Source of the DNA: Mesorhizobium prunaredense
Lineage (GTDB): Bacteria > Pseudomonadota > Alphaproteobacteria > Rhizobiales > Rhizobiaceae
Assembly (NCBI RefSeq): GCF_900156895.1
Contig: NZ_FTPD01000014.1
Span: 1 to 64,000 of the forward strand
Length of the DNA stretch: 64,000 bases
Direction of reading: 5' to 3'
Both the position numbers and the translations under genes were made by a program. The stretch's first letter is position 1; the number at the start of each line of letters is the position of its first letter. Positions 45,351 to 54,853 of this stretch are shown here, one piece after another. The notes below the pieces were generated by a model. That model searched no databases, was not told the DNA's origin, and saw only the letters and a program-made list of their open reading frames with translations.

Positions 45351-45404
45351 TTTGCGAATGCGCTTGCGCAAGACGGCACGGTTCGATAATTGTTGCGCAA
45401 AACA
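45351..45404. promoter_or_regulatory. Candidate AldR/Lrp operator region between ald and aldR
   Basis: The palindrome CTTGCGCAAG (45363-45372) and a second TTGCGCAA (45393-45400, within TGTTGCGCAAAACA) have centres 29 bp apart, close to three helical turns. TTTGCGAA (45351-45358) may be a weaker third site. They lie just upstream of the regulator ATG at 45432. Lrp-family octamers bind such spaced sites. That AldR binds these is inference. Confidence 0.72.
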
Positions 45405-45431
45405 GCTGGATTGTCGCAGGAATCCCGAAAA

Positions 45432-45905
45432 ATGCCGCTCGACAGGATTGATATCGCCATCCTCGAAACGTTGCAACGGGATGGGCGGATACCCAACGCG
45501 GCGCTTGCCGAGAAGGTCGGCCTGTCGCAGTCGGCCTGCTCGCGGCGGCTCGACAATCTGGAGAAATCCGGAACCATCCGCGGCTACCACGCCCGGCTTT
45601 CCAATGCCGCTCTTGGCCACCAGATGACGGCGATCGTGCATATATCGCTGTCGGGGCAATTCGAGAAGACACTGTCGGATTTCGAGGCGGCGATAAAGCG
45701 CTGCCCGAATGTGTTGTCCTGCCACCTGATGTCGGGCGAATACGATTATATCCTGCGCATCGCGGCAAAGGACCTCGTCGACTATGAGCGCATCCACAAG
45801 GAATGGCTGTCGGCGATGCCGCATGTGACGAAGATCAATTCGTCGTTCGCCTTGCGCGAGATCGTCGACCGGACGGCGGTCGGGATGAAGCCGGAACTTG
45901 CTTAG
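45432..45905 (+). CDS. aldR: Lrp/AsnC-family transcriptional regulator (AldR type)
   Basis: 157 aa from ATG 45432 (MPLDRIDIAILETLQRDGRI). The frame starts at TTG 45390, but the ATG fits the family. The N-terminal winged helix-turn-helix has VGLSQSACSRRLDNLEKSG, and the C-terminal RAM domain begins near MTAIVHISLSGQF with the effector region CHLMSGEYDYILRI. It is divergent from ald, as in Rhizobium, where AldR activates ald with alanine. Its stop overlaps the end of the 5-FTHF cyclo-ligase gene. Confidence 0.92.
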   Translation: MPLDRIDIAILETLQRDGRIPNAALAEKVGLSQSACSRRLDNLEKSGTIRGYHARLSNAALGHQMTAIVHISLSGQFEKTLSDFEAAIKRCPNVLSCHLMSGEYDYILRIAAKDLVDYERIHKEWLSAMPHVTKINSSFALREIVDRTAVGMKPELA

Positions 45906-46558
45906 GCTTTGAAAGCCTCCGTTACCACCCGGTCCATCGGGATATCATGCGGCTGCGGGTAGATGGTGGCGATGCGCTGCAGTTCGTAGCCGACACCGAT
46001 GACCAGCGGCTTGAACGGCATCGCCGCCAGCGTGCGGTCGAAGAAGCCGCCGCCATAGCCCAGCCGATACAGTCTCGGATCGATGCCGACGACAGGGGAA
46101 ATGACGATGTCGGGCAGCACCGGATCGCCTCCAGCCGGGATCGGGATGTTCCAGACGCCCTTCTCAAGCCGGTCGCCCGGTGCATAGGCGCGAAAGACAA
46201 GCGGGCGGTCTTTTTCGACGACAACGGGCAGTGCGGTACGGCCGCCGCGCTCATTGACGGAAGCCATCCAGGCCCGCAAATCCGGCTCGCCGCGGAACGG
46301 CCAGTAGAGGCTGACCATGCGGCCGGCAATGTCGGCGATCACCGCGTCGAGGCTTTCGCCGATGCGCTGCGACATTGCCGTCCGCACGTCAGCCGGGACA
46401 GCGAGGCGCGCCGCAATCAGCCGCTCGCGTTCGGCCTTGCGCCATCGTTTCACGTCGTTCCAATCGGCCAGGGGCGGCCGGAATTCCGGGTCGAGCTCGT
46501 GCATGAAGCAAGGCGGCGAGGAATATTGCCCCGGACCGTCGTCATGATCGCTAGCCAA
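45902..46558 (-). CDS. 5-formyltetrahydrofolate cyclo-ligase
   Basis: 218 aa starting at TTG 46558 (LASDHDDGPGQYSSPPCF), with AGGAG at 6 nt on the minus strand, which decides the unusual start. The family motif RLGYGGGFFDRTLA and the early WRKAERERLIAARLA (ATP contact) are clear. It converts 5-formyl-THF to 5,10-methenyl-THF. The N-terminal ~35 residues ahead of the core are extra. It ends convergent with aldR with a 4-nt overlap of the stop codons. Confidence 0.88.
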   Translation of the reverse strand: MASDHDDGPGQYSSPPCFMHELDPEFRPPLADWNDVKRWRKAERERLIAARLAVPADVRTAMSQRIGESLDAVIADIAGRMVSLYWPFRGEPDLRAWMASVNERGGRTALPVVVEKDRPLVFRAYAPGDRLEKGVWNIPIPAGGDPVLPDIVISPVVGIDPRLYRLGYGGGFFDRTLAAMPFKPLVIGVGYELQRIATIYPQPHDIPMDRVVTEAFKA

Positions 46559-46746
46559 CTTTCACTCCTGTCATCTGCTTCGATGAAATTATACTCGGCG
46601 GCAGGATGGGGGCATGTACAACAGCGACATCTTAGGGCGGGCAGTCGGCAAAGTCGGATGTTGTTGCGTGCACAAAAGTAGCTGCATCAGAATTGGCGAA
46701 ATTGCTCTGCAGCCTGCTTTCGCGGCCAACCGCCCTCACGGCCCAC

Positions 46747-46819
46747 CTGCTCTCCCGGCCAACCTGCTCCCGGCCAACCTGCTCCCGGCCAGCCTGCTCC
46801 CGGCCAGCCTGCTCCCGGA
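46747..46819 (+). repeat. 15-bp tandem repeat array running into the ndh ribosome binding site
   Basis: CTGCTCCCGGCCAAC or CTGCTCCCGGCCAGC is repeated at 46764-46778, 46779-46793 and 46794-46808. A 17-bp variant unit lies before it (46747-46763) and a partial unit ends it (CTGCTCCCGGA, 46809-46819). The truncated last unit provides the GGAG Shine-Dalgarno of ndh. The remaining gap from 46559 to 46746 holds no recognised feature. Confidence 0.92.
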
Positions 46820-46828
46820 GTGAATGAG

Positions 46829-48094
46829 ATGAACGAAACCAGACATCATGTCGTCGTCGTCGGGGCGGGCTTTGGGGGTCTCGAATTCACCCGCGCGCTT
46901 GACGGTGCGCCGGCGCGCATCACCATGATCGACAAGCGCAACCATCATCTTTTCCAGCCGCTGCTCTATCAGGTGGCGACCACGGCGCTGGCGACCTCGG
47001 AAGTCGCCTGGCCGATCCGCCATCTCCTGCGCAAGCGCAAGGACGTGACGACACTGCTGGCCACCGTCAGCGGCGTCGACCGCGCCGGCAAAAATGTGCT
47101 GCTCGATGATGGCGGCGCGGTTGGATACGACACGCTGCTGCTGGCCACCGGCGCCCGCCACGCCTATTTCGGCCATGACGAATGGGAGAATTTCGCGCCG
47201 GGGCTGAAGACGCTGGAGGACGCCACCACCATTCGACGGCGCATTCTGCTCGCCTTCGAATGGGCCGAGCGGGAGACTGATCCCGCCAAGCGCCAGGCGC
47301 TGCTGACACTGGCGATCGTCGGTGGCGGACCGACAGGCGTGGAACTGGCCGGCACCATTGTCGAACTGGCGCACGAGATGCTGCGCGGCGAGTCCCGCAA
47401 CATCGATACGCGGCAGACGCGCGTGGTGCTGATCGAGGCCGGTGACCGTATCCTTCCCAATTTCGCGCCGGAACTCTCCGACTATGCCAGCAAGGCGCTC
47501 GAGCGGCTTGGCGTGACGGTCGAACTCGGTCGGCCCGTGACACGCTGCGACGCGGAGGGTGTCGTCTTCGGTGAAACGCATCTGCCGGCCAGGACTATCC
47601 TGTGGGCAGCAGGCGTCGCCGCTTCGCCGGCCGCCGAATGGCTGGGGGCGGCAGCGGACCGCGCGGGCAGGGTGCTGGTCGAGCCCGATCTGACCGTGCC
47701 GGGCAGCCCGGAGATTTTCGTCGTCGGTGACGCTGCACACGTCCTGCGGCCGGATGGCCGCATGGTGCCCGGCGTAGCACCCGCCGCCAAGCAGCAGGGC
47801 CGGCATGTCGCCGCGACGATCAAGGCCCGGCTTGCCAGCGACATGAACCCGCCGCCTTTCCGCTACAGGCATGACGGCGATCTGGCGACGATCGGCAAGC
47901 GCGCCGCCGCGATCGATTTCGGCTGGATCAAGCTCACCGGCCGGCTGGCCTGGTGGCTTTGGGGCCTGGCGCACATCTATTTCCTGATCGGCTTCCGTAA
48001 CCGGCTTGCGGTTTCGCTGAGCTGGCTATGGATCTACCTGACAGGGCAGCGCAGCGCACGGCTGATCACCCAAGGCGACGACGACAGGAACTGA
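46829..48094 (+). CDS. ndh: Type II NADH:quinone oxidoreductase
   Basis: 421 aa from ATG 46829 (MNETRHHVVVVGAGFGGLEF), with GGAG 8 nt upstream. GTG 46820 is an in-frame alternative. FAD-binding VVGAGFGGLEFTRAL, NADH-binding AIVGGGPTGVELAGTIVELAHE, and FVVGDAAHVLR. The C-terminal part WWLWGLAHIYFLIGFRNRLAVSLSWLWIYLTGQ is the amphipathic membrane anchor. It feeds electrons from NADH to quinone without pumping protons. Confidence 0.94.
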   Translation: MNETRHHVVVVGAGFGGLEFTRALDGAPARITMIDKRNHHLFQPLLYQVATTALATSEVAWPIRHLLRKRKDVTTLLATVSGVDRAGKNVLLDDGGAVGYDTLLLATGARHAYFGHDEWENFAPGLKTLEDATTIRRRILLAFEWAERETDPAKRQALLTLAIVGGGPTGVELAGTIVELAHEMLRGESRNIDTRQTRVVLIEAGDRILPNFAPELSDYASKALERLGVTVELGRPVTRCDAEGVVFGETHLPARTILWAAGVAASPAAEWLGAAADRAGRVLVEPDLTVPGSPEIFVVGDAAHVLRPDGRMVPGVAPAAKQQGRHVAATIKARLASDMNPPPFRYRHDGDLATIGKRAAAIDFGWIKLTGRLAWWLWGLAHIYFLIGFRNRLAVSLSWLWIYLTGQRSARLITQGDDDRN

Positions 48095-48354
48095 CGTCTC
48101 CGCCCGCGCACATTCATCCGCACGTCATCTGTTCCTTATGGACTCGACCGGATCCAGGCGCGAAGCTCTGCTTCGGGCAGGACTTGGTACGCTGTTGAAG
48201 GCTGGCACGTCGTTGAACAGGAGCCGGCTCGAACCGCATCATCGACTTGATGTTCGACGGAGAACCAATTGATCCCATGCGGAAATTGGTCGTCGCCACC
48301 AACAACTGCCGCGCCGGCATCAGCCAGGGCACGATCAACCCGTCGGAGGTTGCC

Positions 48355-49611
48355 CTAAGCCCTGTAAACCACCTGGCGGACATCGATGTAGCTGGCGCGG
48401 AAGCCGGCTTCGCAATAATGCAGGTAAAACTCCCAGAGCTTCTTGAAGCGGTCGTCGAAACCGAGCGGGACGATCTTTTCCCATGACCCACAAAAACGGT
48501 GGCGCCATTCGGCGAGCGTGCGGGCATAGTCGTCCGGGAAAATGCGCTCGCGCAGATGAGCAAGGCCATGGTCTTTGCCGAGCGTTTTCAGGATCGACGG
48601 CGTCGGCAGCATGCCGCCCGGGAAGACATAACGCTGGATGAAATCCGGCCGGGCGCGATAGGTATCGTAGGCTTTCTCGTTGATGGTGATGATCTGCAGG
48701 CCGGCGGTGCCGCCAGGCCGCAGGCAATCCTTCATCTTGCCGAAGAACACAGGCCAGTACTTTTCGCCGACCGCCTCGAACATCTCGATCGAAGCGATGC
48801 GGTCGTAGGAACCGGTTTCGTCGCGGTAGTCCTGCAGCTTGATGTCGACCTTGTCGGCAAATCCAGCCTTCTGGACGCGTGCTCTGGCGAAATCATGCTG
48901 CTCGCGGCTGATCGTCAGCCCGGTGACGCGGCAGCCGATCTCGCGCGCCGCGAAATCGGCAAAGCCGCCCCAGCCGCAACCGATTTCAAGCACGTGGTCG
49001 TTCGCGCCGATGCCCGTGTCCTTGGCCAGCGCGCGATATTTGGCGGCTTGCGCGCTTTCCAGATCGTTGGCGCCAGCCGCATAGAGCGCCGACGAATAGG
49101 TCATGCTCGGATCCAGCCATTCCTTGTAAAAGGCGTTGCCGAGATCGTAATGGGCCGAAATGTTGCGCTTCGAGCCGGTGCGGGTGTTTTGGTTGAACCA
49201 GTGGCGGACACGCTGGACGGCGTTGATCAGCCAGCTGGCGCCGCCGGCGATGCGCTCTCCGATTTCTGAATTGACTACGAACAGTTCCAGGAAACTGGTC
49301 ACATCGGGACTGTCCCAATCGCCGTCCATGTAGGATTCGGCGATGCCGATGGTGCCGCCGGTGAAGGCACGGCCGGGCAAGCGCCAGTTCTTGAGCACCA
49401 GTTCGGCGTCCGGACCCGGGCCCTTGCCGCCGACGAGGACGGCGCGGCCGTCCGGCATCCTCACCTTGAGCGAGCCACGCGGCAGGTTCATCGCCGCCGA
49501 CAGCACCATGCGCGCCTTGGCCGGCAGGCCTTTGACGGTCTCGGCGAAATTGAATTCGTCCAATTTGACTGCGTCGCCCGACGCAACGCTGGTGTCTTCC
49601 TTGTGAGCCAT
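48355..49611 (-). CDS. cfa: Cyclopropane-fatty-acyl-phospholipid synthase
   Basis: 418 aa. The N-terminal lipid-binding part contains [20 protein letters not shown], then [26 protein letters not shown], the SAM site [17 protein letters not shown], and [17 protein letters not shown] with the catalytic Glu. It methylenates unsaturated acyl chains in phospholipids. The gap to ndh (48095-48354) shows no feature. Upstream is a perfect 20-bp palindrome. Confidence 0.94.
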   Translation of the reverse strand: MAHKEDTSVASGDAVKLDEFNFAETVKGLPAKARMVLSAAMNLPRGSLKVRMPDGRAVLVGGKGPGPDAELVLKNWRLPGRAFTGGTIGIAESYMDGDWDSPDVTSFLELFVVNSEIGERIAGGASWLINAVQRVRHWFNQNTRTGSKRNISAHYDLGNAFYKEWLDPSMTYSSALYAAGANDLESAQAAKYRALAKDTGIGANDHVLEIGCGWGGFADFAAREIGCRVTGLTISREQHDFARARVQKAGFADKVDIKLQDYRDETGSYDRIASIEMFEAVGEKYWPVFFGKMKDCLRPGGTAGLQIITINEKAYDTYRARPDFIQRYVFPGGMLPTPSILKTLGKDHGLAHLRERIFPDDYARTLAEWRHRFCGSWEKIVPLGFDDRFKKLWEFYLHYCEAGFRASYIDVRQVVYRA

Positions 49612-49629
49612 GTCACGCCCCCGGGACTT

Positions 49630-49649
49630 CTGCGGCGCCGGCGCCGCAG
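49630..49649. other. Perfect 20-bp palindrome upstream of cfa
   Basis: CTGCGGCGCCGGCGCCGCAG reads the same on both strands. It lies 19-38 nt upstream of the cfa ATG on the minus strand, so it is in the leader or over the promoter. It may be a regulator site or a hairpin. Confidence 0.7.
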
Positions 49650-49786
49650 CAATCTTTCATGCCATCAAAGGGAACTTCAAGAGCCAAGGCAAGCGAACAC
49701 GGATCAATGGATAGATTTTGGGGGAGGGCGCTGATCAACGCCGGAATCACTATGGTTGCAGCCACCCAGATGCAGTAGTTTTAGCC

Positions 49787-49921
49787 ATGCGTTATGTCAT
49801 CGTCATCTGCGCCGTCACGTTCTTCCTGATCTGGGACGGGCTCTACAATCAGGGCAGCTATCTCGACACCACGGTCAGGGAGATAACGCGCATCGTGCGC
49901 TACATCACCAGCATGATGTAG
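49787..49921 (+). CDS. Small single-span membrane protein
   Basis: 44 aa from ATG 49787 (MRYVIVICAVTFFLIWDGLY). One membrane helix at residues 2-19 is followed by a soluble tail with YNQGSYLDTTVREITRIVRYITSMM. I recall similar short proteins in rhizobia, but no function is known. The upstream Shine-Dalgarno is weak (GTAGTTTTAGCC). Confidence 0.68.
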   Translation: MRYVIVICAVTFFLIWDGLYNQGSYLDTTVREITRIVRYITSMM

Positions 49922-50025
49922 TTTCCTCCCCCGCCCAACGCGTCGTTGCCGCGACATCGTTGCCGGTTGACGCGATCGTGTCGCCCACACAAAACATGGC
50001 TGCACATCGATCGAGGAGGCTGGGG

Positions 50026-50316
50026 TTGATCCGGCATATCGTTTTCTTCAGCGCGAGGCACAAAGAGGATGTCGAGTCCGTAAGGACGGGCTTGCTGGCG
50101 CTGGGCAACATCCCCCATTCCCGTCGGTTCGAGGTGACGCTCAACAGCAAGGTCGACCCGCTTTCGGACGAGATCGACGTGGTCGTTTATGCCGAGTTCG
50201 AGGATGACGCCGCTCTGGCCGCCTACAAGGCGCATCCGCTCTATGCCGAGACGACCAGCCAGGTCAAACCACTGCGCGAATTGCGCTATTCGGCGGATAT
50301 TGTGGCTGCGACTTGA
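50026..50316 (+). CDS. Dabb-domain (stress-responsive A/B barrel) protein
   Basis: 96 aa starting at TTG 50026 (LIRHIVFFSARHKEDVESVR). GAGGAGG 6 nt upstream fixes this start, although the frame is open further upstream. The Dabb pattern is IRHIVFFSARHK at the start, DVVVYAEFEDDAALAAYKAHP in the middle and LRYSADI at the end. These dimeric ferredoxin-like barrels are often enzymes or stress proteins of unknown substrate. Confidence 0.86.
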   Translation: MIRHIVFFSARHKEDVESVRTGLLALGNIPHSRRFEVTLNSKVDPLSDEIDVVVYAEFEDDAALAAYKAHPLYAETTSQVKPLRELRYSADIVAAT

Positions 50317-50473
50317 AGAGGAACTGACCGAAGCAGGAGCGACTCCGTCAGCAGCGGTTGCTTCGGTTGGAGGGCAAGAACAGCCATCGCGACGACCGCT
50401 GCCGCCATGAAATCCCTGCGCGTCAGGCGAGGGCTCTTGAACCAACTTCCGGAATGATGCACACCGCGCCGGC

Positions 50474-51397
50474 ATGATCGAGACGATGCCAGCACGCCCC
50501 CATTCGCCCGGCCCTTATCCGCCCGGCGCTTGTCCGCTTGACCATCTTGTGCTGCCGACCGCCAACCTCGGCGTGGCGCGGGCGCGGCTGGATTCGCTTG
50601 GCTTTGTCGTGGCGCCGACCGGCATCCATCCTTTCGGCACGGAAAACTGCTGCGTCTTCCTTGAGGACGGCACCTATCTCGAGCCGCTGGCCATGGGCAA
50701 TGCGCAAGCGGCGGCGAAAGCGGTCGCTGACGGCAACGTCTTCGTCGCGCGCGATCGTGCCTATCGCGACAGCTGCGGCAATGAGGGATTTTCCGCCCTT
50801 GTCCTGGGCACCCAAAATGCCGATGCCGACCGCGCACGCTATGTCGAAGCCGGCCTGTCGGCTGGAGACATGCTGAGCTTTTCGCGCGCCTTCACCGACG
50901 CGGCGGGAAACAGCGACACGGCATCGTTCAAACTGGCCTTCGCCTCCGGCGCCGGGGCGACGGACGCATTCCTGTTTGCCTGCGAGCGGATCAATGCGCC
51001 GAAAGTGGACCGCAGCGCGTTGCAGGTTCACGCCAATGGCGCAACCGGCATTGTCGAAGTCGTGGCGGTCAGCTCCGAGCCTTCCGAACAGCGCCGATTG
51101 ATTTCGATCGCGACGCGCAGTCCGGCGACCGGGCAGGGGAGCAGCACTGCGTTTGACCTGCCGAACGCGACCTTGACCCTGCTTGACCCCGTCGCTTTCG
51201 AAACGCGCTTCGGCATACCTGCCGGCGCGCCATCGGAACTCCGCTTCGCGGGAATCGTCTTTTCAGTTCGTTTCGCCAACACGGTCGCCAAGCTGCTTGC
51301 AGCAAGTTCCGTCGAACACGACATACGCGGCGATGATATTGTCGTGCGGCCGGCATCCGGGCAGGGTGCGGCCTTCGTTTTCCAGGAGAAAGCATGA
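50474..51397 (+). CDS. VOC/glyoxalase-like domain protein
   Basis: 307 aa from ATG 50474 (MIETMPARPHSPGPYPPGACP). ATG 50486 is an alternative. Two vicinal-oxygen-chelate-like halves are visible. The first has PLDHLVLPTANLGVARARLDSLGFVVAPTGIHPFGTENCCVFLEDGTYLEPL with a metal-type His and Glu. The second is degraded. It may be a ring-cleaving dioxygenase relative or a lactoylglutathione-lyase relative, and the substrate is unknown. It overlaps kdsA by 4 nt (ATGA). Confidence 0.82.
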   Translation: MIETMPARPHSPGPYPPGACPLDHLVLPTANLGVARARLDSLGFVVAPTGIHPFGTENCCVFLEDGTYLEPLAMGNAQAAAKAVADGNVFVARDRAYRDSCGNEGFSALVLGTQNADADRARYVEAGLSAGDMLSFSRAFTDAAGNSDTASFKLAFASGAGATDAFLFACERINAPKVDRSALQVHANGATGIVEVVAVSSEPSEQRRLISIATRSPATGQGSSTAFDLPNATLTLLDPVAFETRFGIPAGAPSELRFAGIVFSVRFANTVAKLLAASSVEHDIRGDDIVVRPASGQGAAFVFQEKA

Positions 51398-52224
51398 GCA
51401 AGCCCAATTCGTCCGTAACCGTCGGCAATGTCGTCTTCGGCAACACCGCGCCGCTGTCGCTGATTGCCGGCCCGTGCCAGCTTGAATCGCGCCAGCACGC
51501 CTTCGACATGGCTGGCGCGCTGAAGGAACTGACCGAGAAGCTCGGGCTGGGCCTCGTCTACAAGACCAGTTACGACAAGGCCAACCGCACCTCGCTTGGC
51601 GGCACGCGCGGTGCCGGGCTCGATGCGGCGCTGCCCGTCTTCGACGATTTGCGCAAGGCGTTTTCGCTGCCGATCCTGACCGATATCCACACCGAGGAAC
51701 AGTGCGCGCTCGTGGCGCCGCATGTCGATATCCTGCAGATTCCGGCTTTCCTCAGCCGCCAGACCGATCTGCTGATCGCGGCGGCAAGAACCGGCAAGGT
51801 CGTCAATGTCAAGAAAGGCCAGTTCCTCGCACCGTGGGACATGAAGAACGTCGTCGCCAAGATCACCGGTTCCGGCAACGCCAATGTGCTGGTCACCGAG
51901 CGCGGCGCGTCCTTCGGCTACAACACGCTGGTGTCCGATATGCGCGCCCTGCCGATCATGGCCGAGATCGGCGCGCCGGTGATTTTCGACGCCACGCATT
52001 CGGTGCAGCAGCCGGGCGGGCAAGGCGGCTCGTCAGGTGGCGATCGGCGCTTCGTCGAGACGCTGGCGCGCGCTGCGGTTGCGGTCGGTGTCGCCGGCGT
52101 CTTCATCGAGACGCATCAGGATCCCGACAACGCCCCCTCCGACGGTCCCAACATGGTGCCGCTGAACGACCTTCGGACGCTGCTTGAAAGGCTGATGGCA
52201 TTCGATCGCGTCGCCAAGGGCTGA
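51394..52224 (+). CDS. kdsA: 3-deoxy-D-manno-octulosonate-8-phosphate synthase
   Basis: 276 aa, normal for KdsA. It has LIAGPCQLESRQHAFDMA, YKTSYDKANRTS, GAGLDAALPVFDDLR, and VIFDATHSVQQPGGQGGSSGG. It joins PEP and arabinose-5-phosphate to make KDO-8-phosphate for lipopolysaccharide. CAGGAGAAAGC precedes it. It overlaps the VOC gene by 4 nt. Confidence 0.97.
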   Translation: MSKPNSSVTVGNVVFGNTAPLSLIAGPCQLESRQHAFDMAGALKELTEKLGLGLVYKTSYDKANRTSLGGTRGAGLDAALPVFDDLRKAFSLPILTDIHTEEQCALVAPHVDILQIPAFLSRQTDLLIAAARTGKVVNVKKGQFLAPWDMKNVVAKITGSGNANVLVTERGASFGYNTLVSDMRALPIMAEIGAPVIFDATHSVQQPGGQGGSSGGDRRFVETLARAAVAVGVAGVFIETHQDPDNAPSDGPNMVPLNDLRTLLERLMAFDRVAKG

Positions 52225-52325
52225 GCAAGTTCAGCGGCCCAGCCCTAAGTCCGACCGGAAACTTGTGATCGACAGGCGCCGGTTGTACGCTGCCCAGGCA
52301 ACCGAGTGCCTTGGAGGAGGAAGCC

Positions 52326-52529
52326 ATGTCCGTCGCCCGCGTCACCGAAATCACATCATCGTCGAATAAGAGCTTTCAGGACGCCATCGAACAGGGGATT
52401 GCCCGCGCCGCAAAGACATTGAAGAACGTCGAAGGCGCTTGGATCCAGGACCAGAAGGTCGTCGTCGAGGACGGCAAGATCTCCGCCTACCGCGTCAACA
52501 TGAAGGTCACCTTCATCCTCGCCGAGTGA
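52326..52529 (+). CDS. Dodecin (flavin storage protein)
   Basis: 67 aa from ATG 52326 (MSVARVTEITSSSNKSFQDA), with GGAGGAGGAA upstream, which decides against ATG 52311. The dodecin pattern is EITSSSNKSFQDAIEQGI, NVEGAWIQDQKVVVEDGK and YRVNMKVTFILAE. Dodecins form 12-mers that store or buffer FMN and other flavins. Some bind coenzyme A. Confidence 0.95.
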   Translation: MSVARVTEITSSSNKSFQDAIEQGIARAAKTLKNVEGAWIQDQKVVVEDGKISAYRVNMKVTFILAE

Positions 52530-52626
52530 TCAGCCCTGCACGTATGCCCGCGTTCATAAAAGTCTGGAACCTTCGCAGCCCTCTCCTCATTGTCGAACCT
52601 GAAGTGAACGACAAAAGGAGCACATC

Positions 52627-52992
52627 ATGACAACCCAGACAGGACACACTGAAGCCATCGCTGCCTCGCGGGTCATCGGCACTTCCGTCTACAACACGGA
52701 AGGCACGCACATCGGCGACATCGAGGATGTCATGCTCGACAAATTGTCGAATGGAATCATGTTTGCCGTGATCGGCTTTGGCGGATTTCTCGGCATCGGC
52801 GAGAAGTACCACGCCATACCGTGGGCGAGCCTCGACTATGACGAGGACAAGGGCGGCTATGTCGTGCCGTTCACCAAGGAGCAACTGAAGGCAGCTCCCG
52901 CCTATTCGATCAACGAATTGACGGGCGCCGACAGCGAGGCCGCGCGTGATGCTTCATACAGTTACTACAAGGTCGAGCCTTATTGGCATTGA
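52627..52992 (+). CDS. PRC-barrel domain protein
   Basis: 121 aa (MTTQTGHTEAIAASRVIGTS). The PRC-barrel covers about residues 14-85 with VYNTEGTHIGDIEDVMLDK, FGGFLGIGEKYHAIPWASLDYDEDKGG. AAAAGGAG precedes it. PRC-barrels bind other proteins or RNA and occur in photosynthetic reaction centres and RimM. This stand-alone type is common in rhizobia, often stress-related. A strong terminator follows. Confidence 0.9.
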   Translation: MTTQTGHTEAIAASRVIGTSVYNTEGTHIGDIEDVMLDKLSNGIMFAVIGFGGFLGIGEKYHAIPWASLDYDEDKGGYVVPFTKEQLKAAPAYSINELTGADSEAARDASYSYYKVEPYWH

Positions 52993-53010
52993 TCTTGCTC
53001 TGCCGGAATC

Positions 53011-53041
53011 AAAAGGCCCCCGGTTGAACCGGGGGCCTTTT
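53011..53041. terminator. Bidirectional terminator after the PRC-barrel gene
   Basis: AAAAGGCCCCCGG (53011-53023) pairs with CCGGGGGCCTTTT (53029-53041), a 13-bp perfect stem. It serves the PRC-barrel gene on the plus strand and the small lipoprotein gene on the minus strand. Confidence 0.93.
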
Positions 53042-53052
53042 CTGGAGAATAT

Positions 53053-53172
53053 CTACTCCGCTGCAAGGGTGGACAACTCTACCGCGCCCTGTTGAGGCTG
53101 CTGAGTGTCACACGACGTCAAAAACGCCGCCGCGATCAGGAACAAACTTACAATACCGCTCAACTGAGACAT
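53053..53172 (-). CDS. Small lipoprotein
   Basis: 39 aa from ATG at 53172 (MSQLSGIVSLFLIAAAFLTS), with AGGAGGAG 6 nt upstream. A hydrophobic signal with the lipobox LTSC (Cys at residue 20) leaves a mature 20-residue acyl-peptide (DTQQPQQGAVELSTLAAE after Cys). It resembles entericidin-like or lytic-type tiny lipoproteins in size only. The function is unknown. It shares a terminator with the PRC-barrel gene. Confidence 0.75.
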   Translation of the reverse strand: MSQLSGIVSLFLIAAAFLTSCDTQQPQQGAVELSTLAAE

Positions 53173-53329
53173 GGCGAAACTCCTCCTGTTTCGCCCCGCG
53201 CAGCTGTTAGCATAAACCAGAAAACCGCACGCCGCCAAGGCCTGTGGCTGACATGACTTATGATGACAGCAATTTGTGCTTCGTGATTCGAAGTGGCGGA
53301 AGTGGCGGCACTATTTGCGGACGCCATGA

Positions 53330-54670
<1,341 letters not shown>

Positions 54671-54691
54671 GCCGCAGAAAATCGGAAGACG

Positions 54692-54718
54692 AAGGGGCGG
54701 GGCATTCTCGCCTTTTTT
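54692..54718 (+). terminator. Terminator after eno
   Basis: AAGGGGCG (54692-54699) pairs with CGCCTTTT (54710-54717), with two G-T pairs, and six T. It lies 21 nt after the eno stop. Confidence 0.78.
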
Positions 54719-54853
54719 GTTTCAACACCGCCAGATCCGGTCGGCCGTAACCGTCCATTAAGCACAATCGGGCGAGAAAGGGCGAGGTCGCAGAGTGGTT
54801 AGAGGCCCTTTGCGCGTCCAAGCGGGCGCGCGGCGCTCTAAGGGATTTGGATC

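Noticed and set aside
46747..46819. CRISPR-like array
   Set aside because: The 15-bp units are directly adjacent with no spacers, so it is a plain tandem repeat.
46736..47974. Antisense frame over ndh that reads the 15-bp repeats as SRLAG units
   Set aside because: It is the reverse of the Ndh coding strand; the repeat translation is a by-product.
48247..48486. 80-codon plus-strand frame at the cfa 3' end
   Set aside because: More than half overlaps cfa on the other strand, and there is no ribosome binding site or motif.
54782..54845. tRNA-like stretch (GGTCGCAGAGTGGTTAGAGGC) upstream of ftsB
   Set aside because: It resembles the acceptor and D-arm of a class II tRNA, but no anticodon arm, T-arm (GGTTCGAATCC) or closing acceptor strand follows.
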